DNA from: JBAWAP01 sp049589355
GTDB lineage: Bacteria > Chloroflexota > Anaerolineae > VGOG01
DNA: 30,935 nt
NCBI GenBank assembly: GCA_049589355.1
Contig: JBAWAP010000156.1
Span: 1-30,935 of the forward strand
Direction of reading: 5' to 3'
Each line of letters begins with the position of its first letter. Position 1 is the stretch's first letter. Below the pieces are notes generated by a model that saw only the letters and a program-made list of their open reading frames with translations, was not told where the DNA came from and ran no database searches. Both the position numbers and the translations under genes were made by a program. Below, one piece after another: positions 16,112 through 24,135 of this stretch.

Positions 16112-17254
16112 ATGGCTAAGAAACTATTGGTTTCGCTCACCCTTTTGTTATTGGTGTCCATAGTAGCTGGCTGCAAGCCCGCGGCCAAGGAGCCCATCAA
16201 GATCGGCCTGCAGGCGCCTATCACCGGCGAGTTTGCCTATGAGGGCGAGGGCTTCGTCAAGTGCGTCGAGTTGATCCGCGATCGAGTAAACGATGCGGGC
16301 GGCATCCTTGGTGGCCGCAAGATCGAGATCGTGAAGTGCGACGACGTGGGCAAGCCCGATGAGTCCTCTAAGTGCGCTAACCAGTTGGTGTCGGCCGGTG
16401 TAGTCGCAGTGATTGGCAGCTATAGCTCGACCTGCACTGAGCCCGCTTCTGCCATCTACAACGAAGCCGGCCTGCTGCAGATCACCCCATCCGCGACGGC
16501 GACCCGTCTAACTACGAAAGGCTACAAGCGCTTCTTCCGCGCCTGCTTCCTGGATGATAGACAGGGCCTGTTCGCTGCTAATTTCATGCTGGAGAAACTG
16601 GGGGCAGATACAGCGGCCTTCCTCCACGACAACTTCACCTACGCCAAGGGCCTGGCCGAGTGGGCTGAGAAATACTATAAGGAGGCTGGCGGCAATTCGC
16701 TGCTGATTGACGCCATTAACCCTGAGGACACCGACTTCAAGCCCATCCTGACCAGGATTGACGGCCTTGGCCCGGACGTTGTCTATTTCACCGGCTATCA
16801 CCCGCAGGGAGGGCTGCTGCTCAAGCAGTCCAAGGAGCTAGGGACCAAGTTCCAGTGGGTGATGGGCAACGCCAACAACAACCCGGAGTTGATCGAGATC
16901 TCCGGGCTGGATGCGGCTAAGGGCACCTACGTTACAACCGAGCCGCTGCCCAAGGACATCCCCGGCGACGTGGCCACGAAGTTCTACAACGACTTCGTTG
17001 CCAAGTATGGCGAGCCCCCGGCCAGCATCTGGTGGGTGATGTCTGCCGATGCCCTTAACGTTATAGTGGAGGCCATGAAGCAGACCAACTCCACTGACTC
17101 TGACAAGATGGCTGAGTACTTGCACACCAGGTTCAAGGACTACCCAGGCGTCACGGGCAACATCATTGGCTACGACGAGAAGGGCGACCGGTTGGGCACA
17201 GTCCATGTAGCTTATGTTATCAGCGACACTGGGGAGTTCGAGATGGTCAAGTAG
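16112..17254 (+). CDS. Branched-chain amino-acid-type ABC transporter binding lipoprotein
   Basis: The 380-residue product begins with a lipoprotein signal (MAKKLLVSLTLLLLVSIVAG, lipidated Cys at 21) and continues with the periplasmic binding fold of LivK-type proteins: IKIGLQAPITGEFAYEGEG, the segment RVNDAGGILGGRKIEIV, AVIGSYSSTCTEPASAIYNE, and the central GPDVVYFTGYHPQGG. It should capture an amino acid or related solute at the cell surface. GGAGG precedes the ATG. No permease genes are present, and only a decayed ATPase fragment follows, so either the protein uses a transporter encoded elsewhere or the transport function is lost. Confidence 0.9.
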   Translation: MAKKLLVSLTLLLLVSIVAGCKPAAKEPIKIGLQAPITGEFAYEGEGFVKCVELIRDRVNDAGGILGGRKIEIVKCDDVGKPDESSKCANQLVSAGVVAVIGSYSSTCTEPASAIYNEAGLLQITPSATATRLTTKGYKRFFRACFLDDRQGLFAANFMLEKLGADTAAFLHDNFTYAKGLAEWAEKYYKEAGGNSLLIDAINPEDTDFKPILTRIDGLGPDVVYFTGYHPQGGLLLKQSKELGTKFQWVMGNANNNPELIEISGLDAAKGTYVTTEPLPKDIPGDVATKFYNDFVAKYGEPPASIWWVMSADALNVIVEAMKQTNSTDSDKMAEYLHTRFKDYPGVTGNIIGYDEKGDRLGTVHVAYVISDTGEFEMVK

Positions 17255-17257
17255 GCC

Positions 17258-17414
17258 TTGCCAAGACTGGGGCGGTCTGACAGCAGTTGATCATCTGGAT
17301 TTCGAGGTCAATGACGGCGAGATCCTGGGCATCCCTTCGACTATGCTCAGGGCAGGCATCGGGTCTAACGGGGCGGGAAAGACAGCGGCTTTCTGGCTCG
17401 GCTGGTTGGCATAG
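17258..17414 (+). pseudogene. Decayed livG (ABC transporter ATPase) N-terminus
   Basis: The frame reads DWGGLTAVDHLDFEVNDGEI followed by a 9-residue insertion and then GSNGAGKT, the Walker A motif of LivG-type ATPases, ending at TAG 17412-17414. The rest of the ATPase is missing and there is no start codon of its own. The direct junction with the binding-protein gene suggests deletion of livH/livM. The stretch 17415-17559 holds no gene. Confidence 0.8.
17328..17360 (+). repeat. 27-base insertion of a dispersed CCTTCGACT..CTCAGGGCAGG unit in livG
   Basis: GGCATC occurs at 17328-17333 and again at 17355-17360. The bases between carry CCCTTCGACTATGCTCAGGG, a unit whose other frame encodes CPEHSRR. 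The insertion is exactly 27 bases, splits the GEILG and GSNGAGKT parts of Walker A, and keeps the frame. Confidence 0.7.
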
Positions 17415-17470
17415 TTGGACGGTGGCTTCATTTCGCGTGGCGCGTTGGGCGTGGCGGCGTGCTACAGCGT
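17413..17470 (+). repeat. Direct repeat flanking the DinB gene, left copy
   Basis: The sequence begins AGTTGGACGGTGGCTTCATT and ends near GGCGTGGCGGCGTGCTACAG. It is roughly 70 percent similar by eye to 18131-18188 on the other side of the DinB gene. Confidence 0.5.
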
Positions 17471-17559
17471 TCCCCGTCATGCCCTTCCAATCCAAGGGGC
17501 GTCGTCCAGCGAGTCGGGTGGAATTGCACCATGAATCTATAAAAAGTAAGAGGATGCGA

Positions 17560-18042
17560 ATGCAGGATACCTATTCCTATTTAGTGGATGCCCTTCGTGC
17601 TATGCCCATTGTGTTTCAGGCGTTATTGCAAGGTTGTACGCAGGAGCAGGCTCAAGCCCTACGCGGCGGCGATGATGGTTGGTCAGTGCTTGAGGTAGTC
17701 TGTCACCTGCGTGATAATGAGGAGCGTGTGCTAGAGCGAATGAGGTTGATGCGTGATGAGGCTGACCCGTTCATTGCCGCTTACGACCAAGAACAATGGG
17801 CTAGAGAGCGCAACTACGCAGCAGATAACTTGCGTAAAGCACTGGCGGCTTTCGTGCGGTTGCGGACGAGCCACATCGCCGAGTTGGCGGCACTGACTCC
17901 AGCCGAATGGGAGCGCACGGGTCAGCACCAAGAGCGTGGGCGCATCACCATCAGCAATCAGACTCTACGTGTTGTCTGCCACGACACGATTCACGCTGCG
18001 CAATTGGCGCGACAATTGGGACAAACGAGTGCGTTGCCCTAG
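17560..18042 (+). CDS. DinB-family protein
   Basis: The 160-residue product is a four-helix-bundle DinB/YfiT-like protein. The metal-binding histidine pattern is visible: H49 in WSVLEVVCHLRDNEERV and H141/H145 in VCHDTIHAAQLARQLGQ. These proteins are metal-dependent and many are thiol transferases or hydrolases; the DNA-damage link of the name is historical. The ATG at 17560 is preferred because AAGAGG lies at 17548-17553 with suitable spacing; an in-frame ATG at 17554 is the alternative. The gene stands alone between two copies of a direct repeat, suggesting a transferred cassette. Confidence 0.8.
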   Translation: MQDTYSYLVDALRAMPIVFQALLQGCTQEQAQALRGGDDGWSVLEVVCHLRDNEERVLERMRLMRDEADPFIAAYDQEQWARERNYAADNLRKALAAFVRLRTSHIAELAALTPAEWERTGQHQERGRITISNQTLRVVCHDTIHAAQLARQLGQTSALP

Positions 18043-18130
18043 CGGTGACTAAACCAACGATGCACGAACGCAGAACACCCGCACGCCGACAATGCCCCGT
18101 ACGCGACTTTCAGGTGAAGTTGGTTGGGAC

Positions 18131-18188
18131 AGTTGGAAGTTGTCTTCACTTCGCGCGTGGTTCAGGCGTGGTCGGCGGGCTGTTGCGT
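18131..18188 (+). repeat. Direct repeat flanking the DinB gene, right copy
   Basis: The sequence begins AGTTGGAAGTTGTCTTCACT and ends with GGCGTGGTCGGCGGGCTGTT, matching the left copy at 17413. The interval 18043-18231 contains no gene that I can support. Confidence 0.5.
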
Positions 18189-18231
18189 TTGGCGACATTC
18201 GGCTCAATTCGTAGTCAGCCCATAGCGACGA

Positions 18232-19392
18232 ATGAAAGCAGAAAAGATGAATCGCGAACAATTGCTGCAGCGAATGATTTGCCCCCTCCTGGTCACGTTG
18301 TTCGTGTTGTCAGTCATTGGTTGCGGTGCTATGCAGAGTTTGTTTGCTACACCCGCACCAACACCGATATCCCCCCAACCAGGTGAGTGGATTGCTGCGG
18401 CAGAGTCGTTAGGCGAATTCGCGTTCAAGGTGGCTCCGGATAGCACAGTCGTAACCCTGGCCTCTTTCCATTTCAAGCAATTCCAGTGTGGAAGCAGCAC
18501 TGCAAATGAAAGATGGTTACATGGAGACTGGTTACCTGATACGAACAATACAGGGACTATTACTGACGGGCAATTTACTGTTAGCCCCCAAGTGTCGGGG
18601 CACTACGAGTTGACCTTTGGCGGGTTGTGGCCGAGTTTTTCTTTGTTCGACGAGATAACCGTCAGTGGGAAGTTCGACGAGACTGGGACGCGCGCTAATG
18701 GCACCTGGAGAGTAGCTTGGGCAGGGACAGTCTGCTCAGGTAACTGGGAATCTCCAAAGAGCGGGGTGCCTCCAGCCGCATCTGCAACGACCACAACTCC
18801 TACGGCACCTGTGCGCTTGGGTAGTGGACTCACCGACTCGTTCGATGACAATTCAAACGAGTGGTTTGTGGGCGATTACCGCGATCAATTCATTGCTGGA
18901 AGTAGGTCCATCACCAACGGCAAATATCGCTGGGAAGTTCAAGCCTATCAGCCTTCCCGATTTTCGGCTGTACCCAAAGTTGACCCGGTCTCCGACTTTT
19001 ACTTGATTGTGGACACCAAGCGGGTCAGCGGTACCAAAAGTAGCTTGTACGGACTGTTGTTCCGACGGCTTGATCGTAACAACTTTTATCTGTTTCAAAT
19101 AAACGATGATCAGTACTTTACCTTCGAATTGCTGGACCAGGATGAGTGGACTACTTTAATCGATTGGACCAAGACCTCGGCCATCCACCCCGGTGAGGTG
19201 AATCAGTTGGCGGTCAGAGGTGAAGGATTCCACTTCGAATTCTTCATCAATGATGAGTTCGTCGGCGAGGCGGATGACAGTCAATTCAGCAGCGGCATCG
19301 TCGGTCTGGTGATAGGATTTCCTAATGCAGGAGACAAAGCCGTCTTCGAGTTTGATAATTTTGAGTTGGGCACACAACCGCCGACTCCGTAG
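18232..19392 (+). CDS. Two-domain surface lipoprotein with LamG-like C-terminus
   Basis: The 386-residue product starts with a hydrophobic signal ending in the lipobox VIGC (Cys 31 from the ATG at 18232; an ATG at 18247 is also possible). A Pro/Thr-rich linker follows, then a beta-rich domain with FHFKQFQCGSST, FTVSPQVSGHYELTFGG and GTWRVAWAGTVCSG, whose two cysteines may pair. A second Thr-rich linker (ATTTTPTAPV) leads to a concanavalin/LamG-like sandwich (DSFDDNSNEW, YGLLFRRLDRNNFYLFQIND, GLVIGFP, FEFDNFEL) of a type that binds polysaccharides or mediates adhesion. No catalytic residues are evident. The role is inferred from architecture only. Confidence 0.75.
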   Translation: MKAEKMNREQLLQRMICPLLVTLFVLSVIGCGAMQSLFATPAPTPISPQPGEWIAAAESLGEFAFKVAPDSTVVTLASFHFKQFQCGSSTANERWLHGDWLPDTNNTGTITDGQFTVSPQVSGHYELTFGGLWPSFSLFDEITVSGKFDETGTRANGTWRVAWAGTVCSGNWESPKSGVPPAASATTTTPTAPVRLGSGLTDSFDDNSNEWFVGDYRDQFIAGSRSITNGKYRWEVQAYQPSRFSAVPKVDPVSDFYLIVDTKRVSGTKSSLYGLLFRRLDRNNFYLFQINDDQYFTFELLDQDEWTTLIDWTKTSAIHPGEVNQLAVRGEGFHFEFFINDEFVGEADDSQFSSGIVGLVIGFPNAGDKAVFEFDNFELGTQPPTP

Positions 19393-19509
19393 GCTGCTTG
19401 TCCCAACGGTGCGCCGCGCGGTACCTGGATGTTAATTGTGAATAAACCAAGCCCAGGTGATGGAACAATCGTCTCTGAGCCCTCGAAGTTTTTGGCACAG
19501 GAGGGATAG

Positions 19510-20499
19510 ATGAAGCTACGAGTTCTCTCGAAACAGGATGTCCAGCAAGCCGTCCCCATGTGGGAGGCTATTGAGATCGTGAAAGGAGCCTTTGCCCAGC
19601 TCTCGGCGGGGAAAGCGGTGGTGCCCCTTCGCACCCAGCTGCCGGTGGAAAGGCACGAGGGGGTGACCCTCTTCATGCCCGCCTACCTCTCGGAAAGCGA
19701 CGACCTGGGAGTCAAGATCGTCTCCGTCTTCCCTTGTAATTTGGAGATGGAATTGCCGACCATCTTCGCCTTGGTGGTCGTTGTGGAGGCGTCTACCGGG
19801 CGGCCGGTGGCGGTAATGGACGGGACCTATCTTACGGCGCTGCGCACCGGCGCGGCTTCGGGGGCGGCCACCGACCTTTTGGCCAGGAAGGAGGCCAAAG
19901 TGGCTGCCATCTTCGGGGCAGGAGTCCAGGGGCGCACCCAGCTTTTGGCCGTCTGCGAGGTGCGGGACATCGAAAGGGCCTGGGTCTACGACGTCAACCC
20001 CCAGGCGGCGGAAAGGTACGCCCAGGAGATGGGGGGAAAGGGGAGGGTCCCCGCTGACCTTAAGGTCGCTTCTTCCCCGGCGGAGGCAGCCTGTGAGGCC
20101 GACGTCTTATGCACCGCCACCACCTCTAAGACGCCCATCTTTGCCGATGGAGACCTCAAGCCAGGCGCCCACATCAACGCCATCGGCTCCTTCACGCCGG
20201 AGATGCAGGAGATTCCTGAGCAGACAGTCACAGGGGCCAGGCTGGTGGTGGACTCGCGGGAGGGATGCCTGGCCGAGACAGGCGATCTGATCATCCCCAT
20301 TCGGAAGGGCCTGATCACGGAAGACCACATCTATGCCGAGCTGGGAGAGATCGCTGCTGGCATCAAGGCAGGGCGCGCGAGTGCTGAGGAGGTCACGCTC
20401 TTCAAGTCGGTGGGCAACGCCGTGCAGGACGTGTCAGTAGCCTGCGCGGTGCTGACGCAGGCCGAGATGCTGAGGCTAGGCATGGAGGTTGAGCTGTGA
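19510..20499 (+). CDS. Ornithine cyclodeaminase/mu-crystallin family reductase
   Basis: The 329-residue product has the family length, Lys69 in LGVKIVSVF, the substrate arginine region TALRTGAASGAATDLLAR, and the NAD(P)-binding motif FGAGVQGRTQL (135-145). True ornithine cyclodeaminases carry an Asp at position 228 (a GGDCPGKTE-like segment). Here the corresponding stretch is HINAIGSFTPEMQE with Phe228, the pattern of mu-crystallin, ketimine reductase and SbnB-like members. I therefore infer an imino-acid reductase or amino-acid dehydrogenase rather than a cyclodeaminase. AGGAGGG precedes the ATG. With the two DAO-family oxidases upstream it could reduce or recycle their imino products. Confidence 0.88.
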   Translation: MKLRVLSKQDVQQAVPMWEAIEIVKGAFAQLSAGKAVVPLRTQLPVERHEGVTLFMPAYLSESDDLGVKIVSVFPCNLEMELPTIFALVVVVEASTGRPVAVMDGTYLTALRTGAASGAATDLLARKEAKVAAIFGAGVQGRTQLLAVCEVRDIERAWVYDVNPQAAERYAQEMGGKGRVPADLKVASSPAEAACEADVLCTATTSKTPIFADGDLKPGAHINAIGSFTPEMQEIPEQTVTGARLVVDSREGCLAETGDLIIPIRKGLITEDHIYAELGEIAAGIKAGRASAEEVTLFKSVGNAVQDVSVACAVLTQAEMLRLGMEVEL

Positions 20500-20506
20500 G
20501 GGCAGC

Positions 20507-21319
20507 TCAAGGGGTGTACCTGAGGAGCAGCGCCAGGCCGATCAGGGCCACCAAAGCGAACTCGATGAGGATCCGCCGATTGAGTGACTCTAGGAGACCC
20601 TGCCGGGAGAGGCCAGTGATAAGGTAGAAGATGAGCAGCAGGAGGATTCCAGCAGTCAAGCTGTTCATGCTCGAGTAGCTCAAGGCCCAAACGATCTCCC
20701 CCATGACCAGGCCGACGATCAGGGCGTAGAGGCTGGTTCGTCTAAGGTCCTGCTGAGCGCCGTGCAGCAGATCCAGGGCCAGCAGGCTGCTCCCGGCCAG
20801 CGCGGCTAGAACCGACAACAACTCGTTGGCTTTGCTCCCGTGGATGAGGCCAAAGAGGACGAGGGCCACGAGGTAAGCGATGAAGTTCAGGCCCAATTGG
20901 GCTGCCTTGTAGCCAGGAGCAGCGGGATCAACGGTACGGTACTCGGCAGTGATAATCAACGGGAGAAGGAGCCCCATCATAGCCAAGCCGCCCAGCGTGT
21001 AGATTTGGTTTGGGGCTCGGGGCAAGAGGAGTGTTGCCAACAGTGTCGCTAGGCCAGGGAGGATCCAGAAAACGAAAGTATAGGGAAGCTCCCCTCTTCG
21101 GGACAGGGGGTGAAGGCGTATGATGGAGTCAGTGCCGATACAGGCCATGCTGGCCAATAGCGCAGCCAGCGGCCAGTTCTGAGAGAATCGGATCGTCAGA
21201 GGTGAGCCCAGGACGACGAAGGAGAGAGTCTCAGTCGGCAATTCGATGATCAGGGAGAGGGCCAGACAAAGCAATATCACACTTACCACAAGGCTCAGTT
21301 TGTCGTAGTTGGGTATCAT
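20507..21319 (-). CDS. Polytopic membrane protein (DUF5656-like)
   Basis: The 270-residue protein consists of about eight hydrophobic helices, for example LSLVVSVILLCLALSLII, FVFWILPGLATLLATLLL, LGGLAMMGLLLPLIITAEY and LIEFALVALIGLALLLRY. It has no signal cleavage site and no catalytic motif. I associate it with DUF5656-type proteins of Chloroflexota but am not certain. It is convergent with the mu-crystallin family gene, with only 7 bases between the two stops. Its promoter is so close that the mRNA probably has almost no leader. Confidence 0.7.
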   Translation of the reverse strand: MIPNYDKLSLVVSVILLCLALSLIIELPTETLSFVVLGSPLTIRFSQNWPLAALLASMACIGTDSIIRLHPLSRRGELPYTFVFWILPGLATLLATLLLPRAPNQIYTLGGLAMMGLLLPLIITAEYRTVDPAAPGYKAAQLGLNFIAYLVALVLFGLIHGSKANELLSVLAALAGSSLLALDLLHGAQQDLRRTSLYALIVGLVMGEIVWALSYSSMNSLTAGILLLLIFYLITGLSRQGLLESLNRRILIEFALVALIGLALLLRYTP

Positions 21320-21328
21320 CGTAGCTTC

Positions 21329-21357
21329 ATTCTACAATCACCCCCTGTTTTTGTCAA
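21329..21357 (-). promoter_or_regulatory. Promoter of the membrane protein gene (near-leaderless)
   Basis: On the minus strand TTGACA (21357-21352) and TAGAAT (21334-21329) are spaced by 17 bases. The start codon is at 21319, so a transcript starting 6-7 bases after the -10 would have a leader of only a few bases. Confidence 0.65.
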
Positions 21358-21410
21358 ACAGTTCTCTAACTCGTGGATTCGTAGATTCGTTGACTCGTTA
21401 CCCCCTTTTT

Positions 21411-21440
21411 TTGACAAGCGGCTGGCAAAGGTGTTATAAT
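21411..21440 (+). promoter_or_regulatory. Consensus promoter of ligA
   Basis: TTGACA (21411-21416) and TATAAT (21435-21440) match the sigma70 consensus exactly, with an 18-base spacer. AGGAG at 21456-21460 precedes the ligA ATG at 21470. Just upstream, 21370-21398 holds short imperfect repeats of the TCGTGGATTCG type. Confidence 0.85.
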
Positions 21441-21469
21441 CAGGGAAAGATGGCCAGGAGTTATGGAAG

Positions 21470-23518
21470 ATGAGCATCATCGAGCAAATCGAGGAGCTGC
21501 GTAAGGAGATACGTTACCATAACTACCGCTATTATGTGCTGGACTCCCCCGTGGTCAGCGACGCCGAGTACGACAAGCTGATGCGGGAGCTACAGGAGCT
21601 GGAGGCGGCCTACCCTGAGCTGGTTACCCCGGATTCACCCACCCAGAGGGTGGGTGCCGAACCACTGGATAGGTTCGAGAAGGTGCGCCATCCCAAACCG
21701 ATGCTCAGCCTGAGCGATGCCTTCGACGAAGAGGAGCTTCGAGCCTGGTTGGAACGCATCAGCAAACTCTTGCCGGAAGGGGTGACTCCAAAGGATTTGC
21801 AGTACGTGGTGGAGCCTAAGATTGATGGCCTGACGGTGGTGCTCACTTACGAAGATGGACACTACGTTCAAGGTGCGACGCGGGGAAACGGCGTCGAGGG
21901 GGAGGATGTCACGACTAACCTCAAGACCATCAGGGGCGTTCCCTTGCGCATCCCTGTCTCGCCCGATGGTCCGCCGCCAGCCCGTCTGGTGGTGCGGGGC
22001 GAGGCCTACATGCCCATTGACCAGTTCGAGAAGTTCAACCGCCGCCAGGCGGAGCTGGGCGAGAAGACTTTCGCCAATCCCCGTAACGCTGCCGCTGGCT
22101 CAGTGCGCCAACTCGATTCTCGCATCACTGCCTCCCGTCCCCTTTCCATCTTCACCTACGCCGTGGTGGACAGCGAGGGGGTCGCCGTCACCACTCAGTG
22201 GGATTCCCTTCAGTATCTCAAGCGAATGGGCTTCCCCGTCAATACCGATAACCGTCTGCTTCCGGACTTCGAGGAGGTTGTGGCCTACTGTCACGAATGG
22301 ATGAAGAAGCGGGATACCCTCGGCTATGAGGTAGACGGGGTGGTGGTCAAGATCAACTCCCTGGAGCTCCAGGAGCACCTGGGAGCGGTGGGCAACGCCC
22401 CCCGTGGAGCCGTGGCCTACAAGTTCCCTGGCCGGGAGGCCACGACCAGGCTGCTGGACATCGGCATCAACGTCGGCCGCACTGGCACCTTGAACCCCTT
22501 CGCCATCCTGGAGCCAGTGGAAGTGGGGGGAGTCATCGTCAGGCAGGCGGCCCTCCACAACGAGGAAGACATCCACCGCAAGGACATCCGCATCGGCGAC
22601 ACCGTCACCGTGCGACGGGCCGGGGAGGTCATCCCTTACGTGGAGGGACCTATCGTGGACCTTCGCACCGGCGAGGAGATGGTCTTCCACATGCCTGACC
22701 GCTGCCCTGCCTGCGGCGAGCCGGTGGTGAAGCCCGAGGGCGAGGTGGCCCATTATTGTGTCAACGCGGCCTGCCCTGCTCAGTTGGTGCGGCGGGTGGA
22801 ATATTTCGCCTCGCGGGGGACCATGGACATCGAGGGCTTCGGCTCCCGCATGGCGGAGCAGTTCGTGAAAGAGGGGCTGCTCAAGGACGTGGGCGACTTC
22901 TACTATCTTCGGCGAGAGGACATCCTGTCTCTGGAGGGCTTCGCTGAGAAGAGCACCGACAACCTTCTGGCTGCTATCGAGACCTCCAAGGACCGACCCC
23001 TCTGGCGTCTTATCACCGCCCTGGGCATCCGCTTCGTGGGGAGTGTCGTAGCTCAGCTCTTGACCGAGCATTACTCGTCCATTGACGAACTGATGGCTGC
23101 TACGCAGGAGGAATTACAGACCATCCCGGGCCTGGGGCCTAACACGGCGGGTAGCATCGTGGAGTGGTTTGGACGGGAGCGGCACCGGGCGCTGATCGAG
23201 AAGCTGCGGCAGGCTGGGGTCAGGATGGAAGAGAGGCGGGAGGTCGAGGAGGCCATATCCCAGCCCCTGGCGGGTTTGACCTTCGTCATCACTGGCACCC
23301 TGCCCTCCATGAGCCGCGATGAGGCCCAGGCGCTGATCGAGCGCCACGGTGGCAAGGTTGCAGGGTCAGTCTCCAGCAACACCGATTATCTGCTAGTGGG
23401 AGAGGCCCCTGGCGGCACCAAATACGACAAGGCCCGTGAGCTGGGCGTGCCCATGATCGAGGAGGCAGAGCTCCTGCGGATGATCGAACGCATGCCTGGC
23501 GCTGAAGCACCAGGCTGA
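21470..23518 (+). CDS. ligA: NAD-dependent DNA ligase LigA
   Basis: The 682-residue protein has the full LigA layout: an Ia domain with YHNYRYYVLDSP and VSDAEYDKLM, the adenylation motif EPKIDG with nucleophile Lys117, an OB domain, a four-Cys zinc finger (CPACGE, HYCVNAACPAQ, around residues 410-435), helix-hairpin-helix repeats (IPGLGPNTAGSIVEWF), and a C-terminal BRCT domain (LAGLTFVITGTLPSM, NTDYLLVGEAPGGTKYDKA). It seals nicks in DNA using NAD in replication and repair. An in-frame-independent ATG at 21463 is excluded by frame. Transcription starts from the consensus promoter just upstream and ends at the palindrome that overlaps its stop. Confidence 0.97.
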   Translation: MSIIEQIEELRKEIRYHNYRYYVLDSPVVSDAEYDKLMRELQELEAAYPELVTPDSPTQRVGAEPLDRFEKVRHPKPMLSLSDAFDEEELRAWLERISKLLPEGVTPKDLQYVVEPKIDGLTVVLTYEDGHYVQGATRGNGVEGEDVTTNLKTIRGVPLRIPVSPDGPPPARLVVRGEAYMPIDQFEKFNRRQAELGEKTFANPRNAAAGSVRQLDSRITASRPLSIFTYAVVDSEGVAVTTQWDSLQYLKRMGFPVNTDNRLLPDFEEVVAYCHEWMKKRDTLGYEVDGVVVKINSLELQEHLGAVGNAPRGAVAYKFPGREATTRLLDIGINVGRTGTLNPFAILEPVEVGGVIVRQAALHNEEDIHRKDIRIGDTVTVRRAGEVIPYVEGPIVDLRTGEEMVFHMPDRCPACGEPVVKPEGEVAHYCVNAACPAQLVRRVEYFASRGTMDIEGFGSRMAEQFVKEGLLKDVGDFYYLRREDILSLEGFAEKSTDNLLAAIETSKDRPLWRLITALGIRFVGSVVAQLLTEHYSSIDELMAATQEELQTIPGLGPNTAGSIVEWFGRERHRALIEKLRQAGVRMEERREVEEAISQPLAGLTFVITGTLPSMSRDEAQALIERHGGKVAGSVSSNTDYLLVGEAPGGTKYDKARELGVPMIEEAELLRMIERMPGAEAPG

Positions 23519-23572
23519 AAGGGCAAAGCCCCTTTCAGGGGCTAAATTTTAGCCCGAAGGGCTTTGCTCTTT
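23518..23572 (+). terminator. Nested palindrome between ligA and the Nudix gene
   Basis: AAAGGGCAAAGCCC (23518-23531) pairs with GGGCTTTGCTCTTT (23559-23572), and GGGCTAAA (23539-23546) with TTTAGCCC (23548-23555) folds inside. It starts in the ligA stop codon and ends in T-rich sequence 13 bases from the convergent Nudix stop. It looks like a dispersed palindromic repeat used as a terminator. Confidence 0.7.
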
Positions 23573-23584
23573 TAGCGTCGAGCT

Positions 23585-24016
23585 TTAGCTCGGCGCTGAG
23601 CTGAGCACCTCTTGCACAAACTGCCTGGCCTTCTCGGTCACGTCGAGCTCTCCTAACTCCTTCTTGCTAACCCAACGGGCATCGCCGATGTCCGAAGCCG
23701 GTGCCAGCTCGCCGCCGACGTATTCGGCCAGGAGGTCAATGAGGACGTAGTGGAAACGGACGCGGCCTGCCTCGTCGCGAACGATGTTGGCCATGACGGC
23801 CAGGACTTCGCCCGGTTCGACCTGTAGCCCGCACTCCTCCTGCACCTCCCGCCGGGCGGCCTCCCGCACTGTCTCCCCCAGCTCGACCACGCCGCCGGGC
23901 AGGCTCCAACGGCCCCGGCTGGGCTCGTTCAGCCGCCGCACCAGGAGCACCTCGCGGCCTCGTTTCACCACCACGCCTACGGCGACGATGGGGGCCTCAG
24001 GGTATTCCCTGTTCAT
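23585..24016 (-). CDS. Nudix (MutT-type) hydrolase
   Basis: The start at 24016 gives a 143-residue protein. A longer frame exists upstream, but the ribosome site AAGGAAA and the promoter favour 24016. The Nudix box is complete (GGVVELGETVREAARR starting at residue 41, then EVQEECGL), matching Gx5Ex7REUxEExGU. The family hydrolyses nucleoside diphosphate derivatives with Mg; substrate could be an oxidised nucleotide, ADP-ribose or another compound, which the sequence does not tell. The strand before the box (AVGVVVKRGREVLLVRR) is typical. It is convergent with ligA. Confidence 0.92.
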   Translation of the reverse strand: MNREYPEAPIVAVGVVVKRGREVLLVRRLNEPSRGRWSLPGGVVELGETVREAARREVQEECGLQVEPGEVLAVMANIVRDEAGRVRFHYVLIDLLAEYVGGELAPASDIGDARWVSKKELGELDVTEKARQFVQEVLSSAPS

Positions 24017-24041
24017 GGCGTGTTTCCTTTCACTGCTATGA

Positions 24042-24070
24042 ATTGTATCATCCTTGAACCAGCTTGGCAA
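24042..24070 (-). promoter_or_regulatory. Promoter of the Nudix gene
   Basis: Minus-strand TTGCCA (24070-24065) and TACAAT (24047-24042) are 17 bases apart. The -35 is the same as in three promoters at 27.4, 28.1 and 29.2 kb, and the spacer (AGCTGGTTCAAGGATGA) is distantly similar to theirs. Confidence 0.6.
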
Positions 24071-24135
24071 GAGGCATCTGAAGCTCAAAATCTAAAGCTC
24101 AAACTTCAAATTTCCAACTTCCAACTTCAAAAGCC

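Noticed and set aside
17413..18188. DinB region considered as an integron gene cassette.
   Set aside because: I could not find the conserved core sites of attC in the flanks; only imperfect direct repeats are visible.
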